In this document: positions 55,764 to 63,816 of the stretch, piece after piece
Layout: every line of letters starts with the position of its first letter
How positions within the stretch are numbered: position 1 is the first letter of the stretch
From: Gemmatimonadota bacterium
Lineage (GTDB): Bacteria; Gemmatimonadota; Gemmatimonadetes; Longimicrobiales; Gaopeijiaceae
DNA: 64,000 nt
Reading direction: 5' to 3'
Assembly (NCBI GenBank): GCA_022826005.1
Contig: JAJDVT010000027.1
Span: forward strand, 34,394 to 98,393
Translations under genes and position numbers: made by a program
The notes under the pieces: generated by a model
Database searches by the model: none
What the model was told of the DNA's origin: nothing
Seen by the model: the letters and a program-made list of their open reading frames with translations, nothing else

Positions 55764-56142
55764 GCGATTTGGGCCCGACAACCCTCTCGAGTGGCTGAAC
55801 CGCGCTCGCAGCAATCTCGCGCGGGCTCGACACCGAATACCCGGAACGTACCTCGAGGACGCGTGTTTCGAAGCGCAGCAGGCCGCCAAGAAGGCGATAA
55901 TGGCAGTGATGGTTCTGCGCGGCATCGAGTTTCCGTACATTCACGAACTGGCGCGGCTGATGGACATACTCGAATCCGGCGGAGATCCGATTCCGGATGC
56001 TGTTCGGCGTTCCGGCCGGCTGACCCGGTACGCAACCGCAACCCGGTATCCCGGCTTGGAGGAGCCCGTTACCGAACGCGAACACGCCGAGGCGGTCGAA
56101 ATCGCCGAAGCAGTACTCCACTGGGCGGATTCACTCCTGTGA
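55750..56142 (+). CDS. HEPN-domain protein
   Basis: The 130-residue helical protein matches HEPN: EWLNRARSNLARARHRIPGT, then LEDACFEAQQAAKKAIMAVM and FPYIHELARLMDILESGG. Its end reads LTRYATATRYPG and then TEREHAEAVEIAEAVLHWAD. The gene is intact. HEPN toxins of this type are RNases or are kept inactive by their MNT partner, which adenylylates them. Here the partner is broken. A clear RxxxxH RNase motif is not visible, so this member may not be a nuclease. Confidence 0.85.
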   Translation: MRPRERFGPDNPLEWLNRARSNLARARHRIPGTYLEDACFEAQQAAKKAIMAVMVLRGIEFPYIHELARLMDILESGGDPIPDAVRRSGRLTRYATATRYPGLEEPVTEREHAEAVEIAEAVLHWADSLL

Positions 56143-56539
56143 GTCTGCCGCGACATGAATCATTGACCCGGGTCCACGGCTCGAGCTCGCTTCTCGTCAA
56201 CAGAGCTTGACCGGCGGGAATCCTCGGGCAACAATACGTTGGGATCGGGATGTGCGAGGAGCGTTATCGTCTCGCAGTCCATGGATAATCCCCGCGTCGC
56301 ACCGAGGGCGGCGAGGCGCCGGGCTGGCAAGGCGCGACGAAGGGCGCATAGCAGAGCTATTCGTCCGAGGAGCAACGCAGAGCGATGCTTCAGCAAAGCT
56401 GAAAGTAACGTTAATGTGACAATACGTAAAGTTCTCTTGACATTTCGAGTGCGCGAACACCGCGATCCAGCGCGGATGCTTCGCTGCCCGAATGCAGCGG
56501 GGACTTATTCCATGGACTGCTAAGCCGAGGATTTCCACG
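56143..56539. other. Intergenic region with hairpin and double palindrome
   Basis: This ~400-bp region has no convincing gene. The minus-strand frames over it have no homology that I recognise and no ribosome-binding site. It contains a perfect hairpin, TTCAGC-AAA-GCTGAA at 56389-56403, directly followed by the third 40-bp double palindrome (56404-56443). It probably carries the promoter of the AlkB-GlnE fusion gene. Confidence 0.5.
56404..56443. promoter_or_regulatory. 40-bp double inverted repeat, copy 3
   Basis: First part AGTAACGTTAATGTGACAA at 56404-56422 is a diverged palindrome. The second, CGTAAAGTTCTCTTGACAT at 56425-56443, is almost identical to the second palindrome of copy 2 (two differences in 19). 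Spacing is the same in all three copies. It ends in TTGACAT, a possible -35 box, 97 bp before the start of the AlkB-GlnE gene. Confidence 0.55.
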
Positions 56540-58972
56540 ATGGAGGCACACACGACCAGTCCCCCCGTGGCCATGGAACGGAGGATCGTCGAGGCTTCCG
56601 TGGCGAATGCGCTCCCACACTTCGCGCCACTCGCGATCTTTCCGCTGGTCGCGTGCGCCGCGATATACGGCAGCTGGTGGATCGCGGTGCCGCTGGTCTT
56701 CTACGCGCTCGCGGACCGCTTCGACAGGATATTCGGCCTGGAGGAGCGGAACATGGATCCGGCCACCACGCGCGAGAGCCAGTTGTTTCTGTACAAGCTC
56801 TCGCTCTGGCTATGGGCGGTGCTCTGGCCGGTCACGTTCGTCTTCGCGCTCTGGCAGGCTCTGGTTTCCGATCATCTGGCCTTGTGGGAAATCTGGTGCG
56901 TGGCCGTGATTCTCACGATGGTGGGACAGACGGTCTTCATCGTCGGCCACGAGCTGGTCCACCGCCGCGCTCTCTGGGAGCGTCGCCTCGGCGAGTTCCT
57001 GCTGGCTTCCGTCTCCTACCCGCACTATGCGACCGAGCACGTCTACATTCATCATCCGTGGGTATGCACGCCCCTGGACCCGGGGTCTTCTCCGAAGGGT
57101 CTGAGCTTCTGGCGATACCTGCCCGAGGAGGTGGCGAACAACCTGTTGGGGGCATGGCGGTTCGAACGCCGCCGCCTGACGCGTCGCCAGCTGCCGGTGT
57201 GGCACCATACGAACGCGTTCTGGCGCTACGGCGTGCAGCTCATCTTCTGGTACGGGCTCCTGCTCTGGATGGGCGGCCCGTGGGCGGCCCTGGTCTTCGC
57301 GGTTCTGTGCGGCAACGTCCTGTTCTCGATGAAGATCAGCAACTATGTGCAGCACTACGGGTTGCGACGGATCCGCACGCCCGCCGGCCGGTTCGAGCCC
57401 GTCAAGCCGCGGCACGCCTGGAGCGCCGCCTACAAGTTCACCAACTGGCTGTACTACAACATGCAGCGCCACGCCGACCACCACACGTCGAACCGGCGCT
57501 ATCCGCTGCTTCAGCATCACGGCGAGGCCGCCTCGCCGCAGCTGCCGGGCAGCTACATCCAGATGAACGGCCTGGCCCTCTTCCCCAAGCGGTGGTTCAA
57601 GACCATCGACCCCCTGCTCGATCTTCAGCGGGCGCAGTTCTATCCCGAGATAGACGACTGGAGCCCCTACGACAGCCGGGCGTTCGCGGCGCGCCCCGAC
57701 GCGTTCGACGCGATCGCCGAGATTCACGCCGCCGCCCCCCGCATCGCCGGATGGATCAACCGCACCCCGGCGTTGCTCGACATGCTCAGGGAGCCCGAGT
57801 TCACGGATCTGGAGCTCCCGGAGGGATTCCTGCCGGACCCGCAGTCCGAGGCGATTGCCCGGTGCGGGTTGGCGCGCCTGTACTGGACGCACGAACTCAG
57901 CCTGGCGGAGATGAAGGCTCAGCTCGCCGACATTCACGTGCAGGACGCCGGCGAGGCGGTGGACGCGGCGCGTGAGTGGTCGAACGGCAAGGTCTTCCAG
58001 ATCGCCGTGCATGTGATGCGCCGCAGCCTGTCGATCGGCGAGGCGGCAACGGCGTTGTCGCGCGTCGCGGAGGCCTCCATCGCCAGCGTGCTGTCCGCGG
58101 TGGAGGAGGACTTCGCCGATCGCGGCGTGCCGCGAGGCGTTGGCGGCGTCGCGGTCGTTGTGCAGGGGCCCCTGGCGAACGGGGAAGCCCTGCCGGGCGA
58201 GACGCTCGACATCCGGTTCGTGTACGAGGGCACCCCGGCCAGGACCTATCGGAAACTGTGCGGCCGATTCCGGAAGGCGCTGCGCGCGCTGACCCGCAAC
58301 AACCTGCTGCTGTCGCACCAATCGTTCGCGCGTGGCGGGGCGGGCGGGATCCAGTTGCTCGACGCATTCATGGAACAACTCCGCAACGCGGATTCGGGAC
58401 CAGGTCCGGTGGCTCTGGCGCGGGCCCGGTGCCTGTGGGGATCGGGCGACGAGGACGTTGCGGAACGGGTCTCCGGAGAGCTGCGCGAGGCGTTGGGCGA
58501 ACGTTCGGCTCGCGAGACGCTGCTGGCTGAGTTGCGCGAGCCCGGAGACCGTGCCGTGGAATCCGGCGTACCGGGCCTGCAGTCGATCGCCACGATGCGA
58601 GGCGGTCTTCGGGACATCGAGCGCGCCGCGCTGTTCCTGCGCCTCGCGAACGGCGGCGATGCGGCGGCGCGTCCGGCGGGCGACGCGGAGGCCACTTTCC
58701 AGACGGCGGGCGATCGTGGATTGATCACCGAAGATGCCGCCGAGCGGCTCGCGGCGGCGGCGGCGCTGTGGCGGAATCTCCGCGGCGCGCTGCGGCTTGT
58801 CGCGGACGACGGGTTCGAGGCCGAATCGGCGGCCACCGGAGCCAGGGCCACGATCGCCGGCATCTGCGGGGTGGACGATTTCGATGCGCTCGCCGCTGTG
58901 ATCGAGGACACCGCGTCGGGCGCCGCCGCCGGGATCGAGACGCTCGCGCCGAACCTCGAGCCGGGGCGCTGA
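56540..58972 (+). CDS. AlkB-type membrane hydroxylase fused to GlnE-like adenylyltransferase domain
   Basis: The 810-residue protein has two unrelated halves. Residues 1-390 are an AlkB-type di-iron membrane hydroxylase/desaturase with all histidine boxes: HELVH (137-141), EHVYIHH (166-172), NYVQHYG (268-274) and QRHADHH (309-315), between hydrophobic helices. Residues ~410-805 resemble one adenylyltransferase unit of GlnE (glutamine synthetase adenylyltransferase): a helical lead-in, then PRGVGGVAVVVQGPL, GETLDIRFVYE (551-563; in GlnE this is G-S-D-L-D, and here the first metal Asp is replaced by Thr), and MRGGLRDIERAALFL (686-700, GlnE GGLRDIEF). A helical end follows. The second domain may therefore be catalytically weak or regulatory. 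The start at 56540 is chosen over 56492 because GAGG lies upstream. It converges with the RiPP cluster. Confidence 0.85.
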   Translation: MEAHTTSPPVAMERRIVEASVANALPHFAPLAIFPLVACAAIYGSWWIAVPLVFYALADRFDRIFGLEERNMDPATTRESQLFLYKLSLWLWAVLWPVTFVFALWQALVSDHLALWEIWCVAVILTMVGQTVFIVGHELVHRRALWERRLGEFLLASVSYPHYATEHVYIHHPWVCTPLDPGSSPKGLSFWRYLPEEVANNLLGAWRFERRRLTRRQLPVWHHTNAFWRYGVQLIFWYGLLLWMGGPWAALVFAVLCGNVLFSMKISNYVQHYGLRRIRTPAGRFEPVKPRHAWSAAYKFTNWLYYNMQRHADHHTSNRRYPLLQHHGEAASPQLPGSYIQMNGLALFPKRWFKTIDPLLDLQRAQFYPEIDDWSPYDSRAFAARPDAFDAIAEIHAAAPRIAGWINRTPALLDMLREPEFTDLELPEGFLPDPQSEAIARCGLARLYWTHELSLAEMKAQLADIHVQDAGEAVDAAREWSNGKVFQIAVHVMRRSLSIGEAATALSRVAEASIASVLSAVEEDFADRGVPRGVGGVAVVVQGPLANGEALPGETLDIRFVYEGTPARTYRKLCGRFRKALRALTRNNLLLSHQSFARGGAGGIQLLDAFMEQLRNADSGPGPVALARARCLWGSGDEDVAERVSGELREALGERSARETLLAELREPGDRAVESGVPGLQSIATMRGGLRDIERAALFLRLANGGDAAARPAGDAEATFQTAGDRGLITEDAAERLAAAAALWRNLRGALRLVADDGFEAESAATGARATIAGICGVDDFDALAAVIEDTASGAAAGIETLAPNLEPGR

Positions 58973-59072
58973 TGCCACGGTAGCCGGGGCCGGCCCTTCC
59001 ATGTGTGCCGGCAGCCCGTGGAATGAGTACCGGCTGCATTCGGGCGGCGACGCGGGGATTGTCCGCCGCCTG

Positions 59073-60185
59073 CTACACCACCCCGGAAAGCACCATGAAC
59101 ACGTAGGCCTTGGCTTCTCGAAGCCGATCTCCGGATACGACCAGCTTGATGTGGTGAATGCCGCGCAGCAGTACGAACCGGCCGGACTTTCCAAAGAGCG
59201 TCGTCGGCTTGGAGACCCAGCCGGCAAGCGCCCCGAGCTTTTCCGGAACGACAAGGTCCTCATGGCTCAGGGCTTCCAGGAACGGCTCCCAATCGGTCAG
59301 GCCGTCGAGCCAATAGCGAGAGTCCTTCGTATACCGCTGCCTGACGATGAGCGTGAGGCCGAGCGTCGGCCCGACACCCTCTTCGCGAACGTCGATGTTC
59401 ACCCCGGTCCTGGCAATGCTCGCGCGCTCGTCGAAGCGTGCGATCAGGGAGTCGACAGCCGGGATATGACCCGGCCAGCCGGTGTCTTCGAGATAGCGCC
59501 ACGTTGCCTGCCGCGATCTGAAGCCCATGATCGCCAGGCGGATGGCCCGCGAGCGGGACGGGAACACACCGAACGAGTCCATGCGCGTGTCTTCCGGCTG
59601 TGCCAGGTAGACCCTTTCGATGTTCTCGCGCTCGGGGTCGCTCATCTCCCAGCCTACGCAGGAGAACAGCGCGTCCGCGACCACACGGACATCGCTCGCC
59701 TGGCCACGGGCGCCGAGAATCGGGCGTTCGCCGGGCCGGAGGAACATGCCGGGATGCGAGCGCCCGCCGTCCCCTGCCGAGCCGATATCGTATTCCAGCA
59801 TCAGTTTGCGGCCGACGATCGCGCGCAGGTGCGAGTCCTCGGTTTCCATCCGGCCGAAGAGCCGCGTGATCACGCTCGCGGTCTCATCCGTCCCATCGGC
59901 GCGTGCTCTCTCCCGGAAGAAGGCCGCCGCTCTCGTTCCGCTCGCCAGGGAGACGCCGAAGTCCGCCCTGGGCTCGCTTGCATGCAGCGGCAGCTCGAAA
60001 CCGAATGGGAGGGCGCCCATGGTGATGGGGAGTTCGCCGGCGCGCTCGAGTATGCCCTCCCACTGCGGATCTCCGATCAGGACCGGCGAGACTCGACTGC
60101 GGAAGTGCCCGAGCAGCTCACCCATCGTGCCGCCCTCTTCGGCGAGACGGTCCTGGGTCAGTGCGACGGCCGCGTCGGTATCCAT
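59073..60185 (-). CDS. Unknown protein of the RiPP (YcaO) cluster
   Basis: The 370-residue product has no recognised family. The ATG at 60185 is set by GAGGAG just upstream, which lies in the YcaO stop region, so the genes are coupled. The sequence is soluble and mixed: LPITMGALPFGFELPLHASE near the N-terminus, a middle RSHPGMFLRPGERPILGARG, and a C-terminal VLLRGIHHIKLVVSGDRLRE followed by KAYVFMVLSGVV. The HHIKLVV-AKAYV end looks like a conserved core. Its place as last gene of a YcaO-containing operon suggests a tailoring enzyme or an immunity function; neither can be shown from the sequence. Confidence 0.75.
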   Translation of the reverse strand: MDTDAAVALTQDRLAEEGGTMGELLGHFRSRVSPVLIGDPQWEGILERAGELPITMGALPFGFELPLHASEPRADFGVSLASGTRAAAFFRERARADGTDETASVITRLFGRMETEDSHLRAIVGRKLMLEYDIGSAGDGGRSHPGMFLRPGERPILGARGQASDVRVVADALFSCVGWEMSDPERENIERVYLAQPEDTRMDSFGVFPSRSRAIRLAIMGFRSRQATWRYLEDTGWPGHIPAVDSLIARFDERASIARTGVNIDVREEGVGPTLGLTLIVRQRYTKDSRYWLDGLTDWEPFLEALSHEDLVVPEKLGALAGWVSKPTTLFGKSGRFVLLRGIHHIKLVVSGDRLREAKAYVFMVLSGVV

Positions 60186-60192
60186 GTTCTCC

Positions 60193-62487
60193 TCACGCAA
60201 TCACAGGTGCCGGATTCAGACCGGCTTCGGAGAGCGCGTGCTCGCGGTACCCCATGCGGACGGGTACGTCGTACAGGCGCCCGGGCGCGAACCTCGCCCA
60301 GAAATGGCGCATGCCGGGCACGATGACCCGGGCCACCGGCATGCCGATATCCGGTCGCGTCTGATCCAGCACCAGGAACTCCATGCCCCTGGCTTCGACG
60401 AGCGCGCGGCAGTGTTCCACATCTTCGCGCGTGTCCGCCGATTCGATCACCGGATACTGCGAAGCCCTGCAGAGCGGCTCGTCCGGCGCCGGCGCCAGCC
60501 AGGAACAGTCGGCGAGGCGGGCGGTTTTCCACCACCAGAGCGCCAGCGGGTCGTCGATCCTGGGCCGGCCGTCCCCCGCTCCGGGACGCGGCAGCCAGGT
60601 GAGGCACTGGTTCAATTCACAGAGTGCGCGCAAGGCGGCGATCCGTGGGTCGGCGTGGGTGCCGGCGCCGTAGATGATGTCCTCGGTTTCGGCGTCCGGC
60701 CGACGCGAGAGCGCGACGAAGGTGGGAATGCCGATATCGGAGGTGACGTCGAGCATCCACAGTTCCCGCTCATGGCGGCCGTAGTAGTCCGAGGCCGATC
60801 CGAGGTACTCGTCGTCGAAGCTGGAAAGATCGACCGCCGGCACTCGCAGCCGGTTGTACCACCAGACGGCGAACGCATCGCGCTCGGTCAGTTCGTAGAA
60901 GCCATGCAGGATCGCCTCTTCAAGGGTATTGCCCGCGGCGCAGCCGTTCGAGTCGGCAATCAGGTCCGCAGGGCCGCGCTCCTCGGCCAGCATGCTGTAC
61001 AGGATGGACGTCGGCAGGTAGCGGTGCCGCTGGTGCGTCAGCGACCAGACCGGGGTCCAATCGATCTCGGTGTCGGGATCGAGCCGTGGCGGGACGATGT
61101 TGTAGGGGTGGCCTTTCGCGTTGATGCTCTCCGCGTCGTCGAGCTGACTCTCGCTGAACAGCTGCACGTCGTTGGGGTGAATCGCCTCTTCTCCCCCGGC
61201 GAATTCGATGAATCGCCTGGCGACGCGGATCTCGTCCCCATGGCGGGCGCCCGAATGGCGCTCGATCGCCTCGCAAAGAGCGCTGACCCTGGACTGCTGC
61301 CGAGTGCTGCCCTTGCCGGCGCTCTTGCTGCGCAGGCTGCGCCGGAGCGAACTCAGGCTCCGGCTTCGCATCCCGGGATTGCTCCCGGCCCAGTAGACGT
61401 GCAGCCAGGAGTCGGTCTCATCGGTGGTGCGCGACAGCCAGGTCACGACGCCGCTGACCGGGCTCACAAGGTGACCGTACTTCGCCAGGGTGGCTCCCGG
61501 CGACACGGCGCGCGCGCCGCCGCTGTTGCGATGGGCCTTGGGGCTCGCCTTGAGAAACACCGGGACCGGCGGTCGATCCGGCCGCTGCAGCGCCTCGTCG
61601 CCACAGGCCGGGCACTGCGGCCTGCGCACGACCCGGTGATGCGAACTCGTGAATGTGGCGGTATTCATCGTGATCGCCTCACTGTGAATCGGGGCCGCCT
61701 CGCCCAGCACCAGCCATTTGACGATCTCCGCCGCGATCAGCCCGTACATTGCTTCCAGCACGGCCGGCTGGGCCGCGAACGGCCTGAAGGCGGCTTCCTC
61801 GCCGGCGATGTTGTGCAGGAACCCGTGGACTTCCCGGTGGCTGCGCAGGCGGCACGCGAGGCAGTCCAGGCAGGGGCCCCGCCCGTCAGCCCGGAAGATG
61901 GGGCCGAAGAGCGGCTCCATCCCGCTTGGGCGCACGAGGGTCCACGGCGCTTTCGCCTCGAGTTGGCGGCGATTCACCTCCGTGAGATGCCCGTCGAGAT
62001 AGTCGGCGCAGACGACGACGGTCAGCGCCGGACCAGTGCCTCCCACGCTGGCGCCGGCCTTTTCCAGATGCCGGACGAGCCCGCCGTCGTCACCCTCAAC
62101 AATGACGCGCGCCTGCGCCAGCCGCTCTTCGGCCCAGCGTGGCGACGCGCCAAGCGACGACCAGTATGCCGCCTGGCACAGGTCCATCCGGTGATCGGCC
62201 GAGACCAGATAGCCCTTGCCGGCGAACGCGGCAAGGGCCGCAAGGACGTCGGTGGGCGCATGGGCACCCTCGAGGGCCGCGACGATCTCGTCCTCGGAGT
62301 GCCGACCGTCGAGCAACGGCAGCAAATCGCCGTACAGCTTGCCGTGCAGCAGCGTGTTGAACGACTCGGAGACGAGGAGCACCCGCCCCTCGCCGATATT
62401 GTGAAATCGGAGATGCGGGGTGAGCGCGGGATGCTTGACGATGCCTCGGTCGGCGAGAGTCGTGCGGGCGAGGATCCCGGTGGGCAC
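60193..62487 (-). CDS. TOMM cyclodehydratase: leader-binding/E1-like domain fused to YcaO
   Basis: The GTG at 62487, 2 bp behind the upstream stop, gives 764 residues. Residues ~20-100 form the peptide-binding (RRE-like) domain: ALTPHLRFHNIGEGRVLLVS and YGDLLPLLDGRHSEDEIVAA. The E1-like part (100-325) carries a zinc tetrad, CLDC (206-209) and CPAC (292-295). From ~330 the YcaO domain shows the ATP-site motifs: ALCEAIERHSG (404-413), ILHGFYELTERDAFAVWWY, and ALRALCELNQCLTWLP. The C-terminus ends NPAPVIA, without the usual Pro-rich PxPxP tail. It would turn Ser, Thr or Cys of a peptide into azolines (or an amide-backbone change) using ATP. It lies in one operon with the NHLP fusion and the unknown protein. 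Confidence 0.93.
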   Translation of the reverse strand: MPTGILARTTLADRGIVKHPALTPHLRFHNIGEGRVLLVSESFNTLLHGKLYGDLLPLLDGRHSEDEIVAALEGAHAPTDVLAALAAFAGKGYLVSADHRMDLCQAAYWSSLGASPRWAEERLAQARVIVEGDDGGLVRHLEKAGASVGGTGPALTVVVCADYLDGHLTEVNRRQLEAKAPWTLVRPSGMEPLFGPIFRADGRGPCLDCLACRLRSHREVHGFLHNIAGEEAAFRPFAAQPAVLEAMYGLIAAEIVKWLVLGEAAPIHSEAITMNTATFTSSHHRVVRRPQCPACGDEALQRPDRPPVPVFLKASPKAHRNSGGARAVSPGATLAKYGHLVSPVSGVVTWLSRTTDETDSWLHVYWAGSNPGMRSRSLSSLRRSLRSKSAGKGSTRQQSRVSALCEAIERHSGARHGDEIRVARRFIEFAGGEEAIHPNDVQLFSESQLDDAESINAKGHPYNIVPPRLDPDTEIDWTPVWSLTHQRHRYLPTSILYSMLAEERGPADLIADSNGCAAGNTLEEAILHGFYELTERDAFAVWWYNRLRVPAVDLSSFDDEYLGSASDYYGRHERELWMLDVTSDIGIPTFVALSRRPDAETEDIIYGAGTHADPRIAALRALCELNQCLTWLPRPGAGDGRPRIDDPLALWWWKTARLADCSWLAPAPDEPLCRASQYPVIESADTREDVEHCRALVEARGMEFLVLDQTRPDIGMPVARVIVPGMRHFWARFAPGRLYDVPVRMGYREHALSEAGLNPAPVIA

Positions 62488-62489
62488 GC

Positions 62490-63791
62490 TCAGGCCCTCA
62501 GGACTTCGACGAGGCGCTCGAGGGCCTCGATGCAGAACGCGGAGGTCACGGCCTCGGAGCCATGCCCGATTTGCCCCACCACACCCCACTTCAACGATTG
62601 GTCGCCGAACGCGAGCAACTCGGGCCAGCTGCCGTCCGCGCGCTGCAAGTTCATCAGCCTCTCCACCTCGCGCATCGCGTTGATGCGCCCGAGGCTTCCG
62701 ACATTGTAGAGCGCCGACACCGCCTGAGCGGTCTGAAGGACATTGCCGAATCCTCCCTTCCGGTCACGCAGGCCGAGGATACGATCCGCGAGTATCGGGC
62801 GCAGCGGATCGAGGGCGGGCTTCGCTCGCACCATCGCGCGGGCGATCGCATAGTAGATCGCGACCGTGTCGGGATACCATTTCGACGAGCCCTCCAGGCT
62901 CCCATCGGTCACCAGCGCTTCCAGCCATCGCCGGGCATCCGCGGTTTCCGGACGGTCGCCCAGCCAGGCGATGACGTTCGCGTTGACGACGGGGTCGGCC
63001 TCGATGCGAAACGGCGACACGACATCGGGTTCGCCTTCCTGCAGCACCCAGGTCATGAAGCGGCCTTCCTCGTCGCGATTCGCCAGTATCCCCGGAACAT
63101 TCCTTCCGAGCCAGATCCAGGGGTGCGTCCCGATCACCATCGAACAGAGCGAGGTGCTGTCGAGATCCGGGGGCAGGTGACGGTAGTATCGCCACAGTCC
63201 GGGATGCTCGATGGTGTCGATGAGATACGCCTTCGTCGCCGTGCATATCGCCCTGGCCCGCGGCTCATCGGAGCTCTCCAGGGCGAGCGCGCAGAGTGCC
63301 GACACGAAAGGAGGCCTCTCGAAGTGCCGGGGAATATCCGGGTCGGCCACATTGAACCGGATGCAGTGCCAGGCTCCATTCGCGTCGATCGTGGATTCCA
63401 GGAAGGCGAGCCCGCGGCGGATCCCTTCCCTCGCCGCATCCGCAAGCGCCTCCGAGCCGGCCCCGTTGCCTCGGACTTCCTCCTGTTTCGGTGCCGCAGT
63501 ACGAAGGGGCGGCGCGGGATCGTGGAGCGTACTTCGAAGAAACTCGAGCGACTGCCCACCGGTCCTCGCCGCCTCCCGCTCGGCCTTGCTGAACCTGCTG
63601 CGCGGCGGCAGAACCACATGCGTCCGGGCATAGGTCTCCTCGTGCACGTGAAATTCATGATCTTCGGGCAGCGTCACGCCGAATTCCTTCTCCACGGTCT
63701 CTCTGGGGTTGTGGAGAAGACGTTCGCGAAAGTCGCCGTCTTCACGGGCTCTGGATACGAGGATGTCGTCCGCGTCAATGGGTCCGTTCAT
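62490..63791 (-). CDS. NHLP-type leader domain fused to a terpene-cyclase-like alpha-toroid
   Basis: The 433-residue protein begins with a nitrile-hydratase-like leader (NHLP) domain, residues 1-63: DILVSRAREDGDFRERLLHN, then PRETVEKEFGVTLPEDHEF and HEETYARTHVVLPP. This is the known leader of NHLP peptides, which normally continues into a short core. Instead, after a linker (64-115), residues ~116-433 are an alpha-toroid like those of prenyltransferase/squalene-cyclase-type proteins: GIRRGLAFLESTIDANGAW, DLDSTSLCSM (209-218, at the place of the DxDD cyclase motif), RDRKGGFGNVLQTAQAVSAL and NLQRADGSWPELL. The DxDD acid is only partly kept (D-L-D-S). Whether the fusion is substrate, enzyme or both is open. 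It is the second visible gene of the cluster. Confidence 0.85.
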   Translation of the reverse strand: MNGPIDADDILVSRAREDGDFRERLLHNPRETVEKEFGVTLPEDHEFHVHEETYARTHVVLPPRSRFSKAEREAARTGGQSLEFLRSTLHDPAPPLRTAAPKQEEVRGNGAGSEALADAAREGIRRGLAFLESTIDANGAWHCIRFNVADPDIPRHFERPPFVSALCALALESSDEPRARAICTATKAYLIDTIEHPGLWRYYRHLPPDLDSTSLCSMVIGTHPWIWLGRNVPGILANRDEEGRFMTWVLQEGEPDVVSPFRIEADPVVNANVIAWLGDRPETADARRWLEALVTDGSLEGSSKWYPDTVAIYYAIARAMVRAKPALDPLRPILADRILGLRDRKGGFGNVLQTAQAVSALYNVGSLGRINAMREVERLMNLQRADGSWPELLAFGDQSLKWGVVGQIGHGSEAVTSAFCIEALERLVEVLRA

Positions 63792-63816
63792 CGGATGTCC
63801 CGGAGAGGGGTTCGGA

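Noticed and set aside
56810..59263. An 817-codon minus-strand frame opposite the AlkB-GlnE gene
   Set aside because: The plus strand carries all AlkB histidine boxes and the GlnE-like motifs; this frame is an antisense artefact of high GC.
59620..62709. A 1029-codon plus-strand open frame over the RiPP cluster
   Set aside because: It is the antisense image of the YcaO gene and its neighbour, with an Arg/Pro-rich composition and no recognisable domain.
62490..63791. Annotation of the NHLP region as a nitrile hydratase subunit
   Set aside because: The segment lacks the metal-binding VCTLCSC-type motif of the enzyme and lies beside YcaO and a peptide-export ABC gene, so a leader domain is the better reading.
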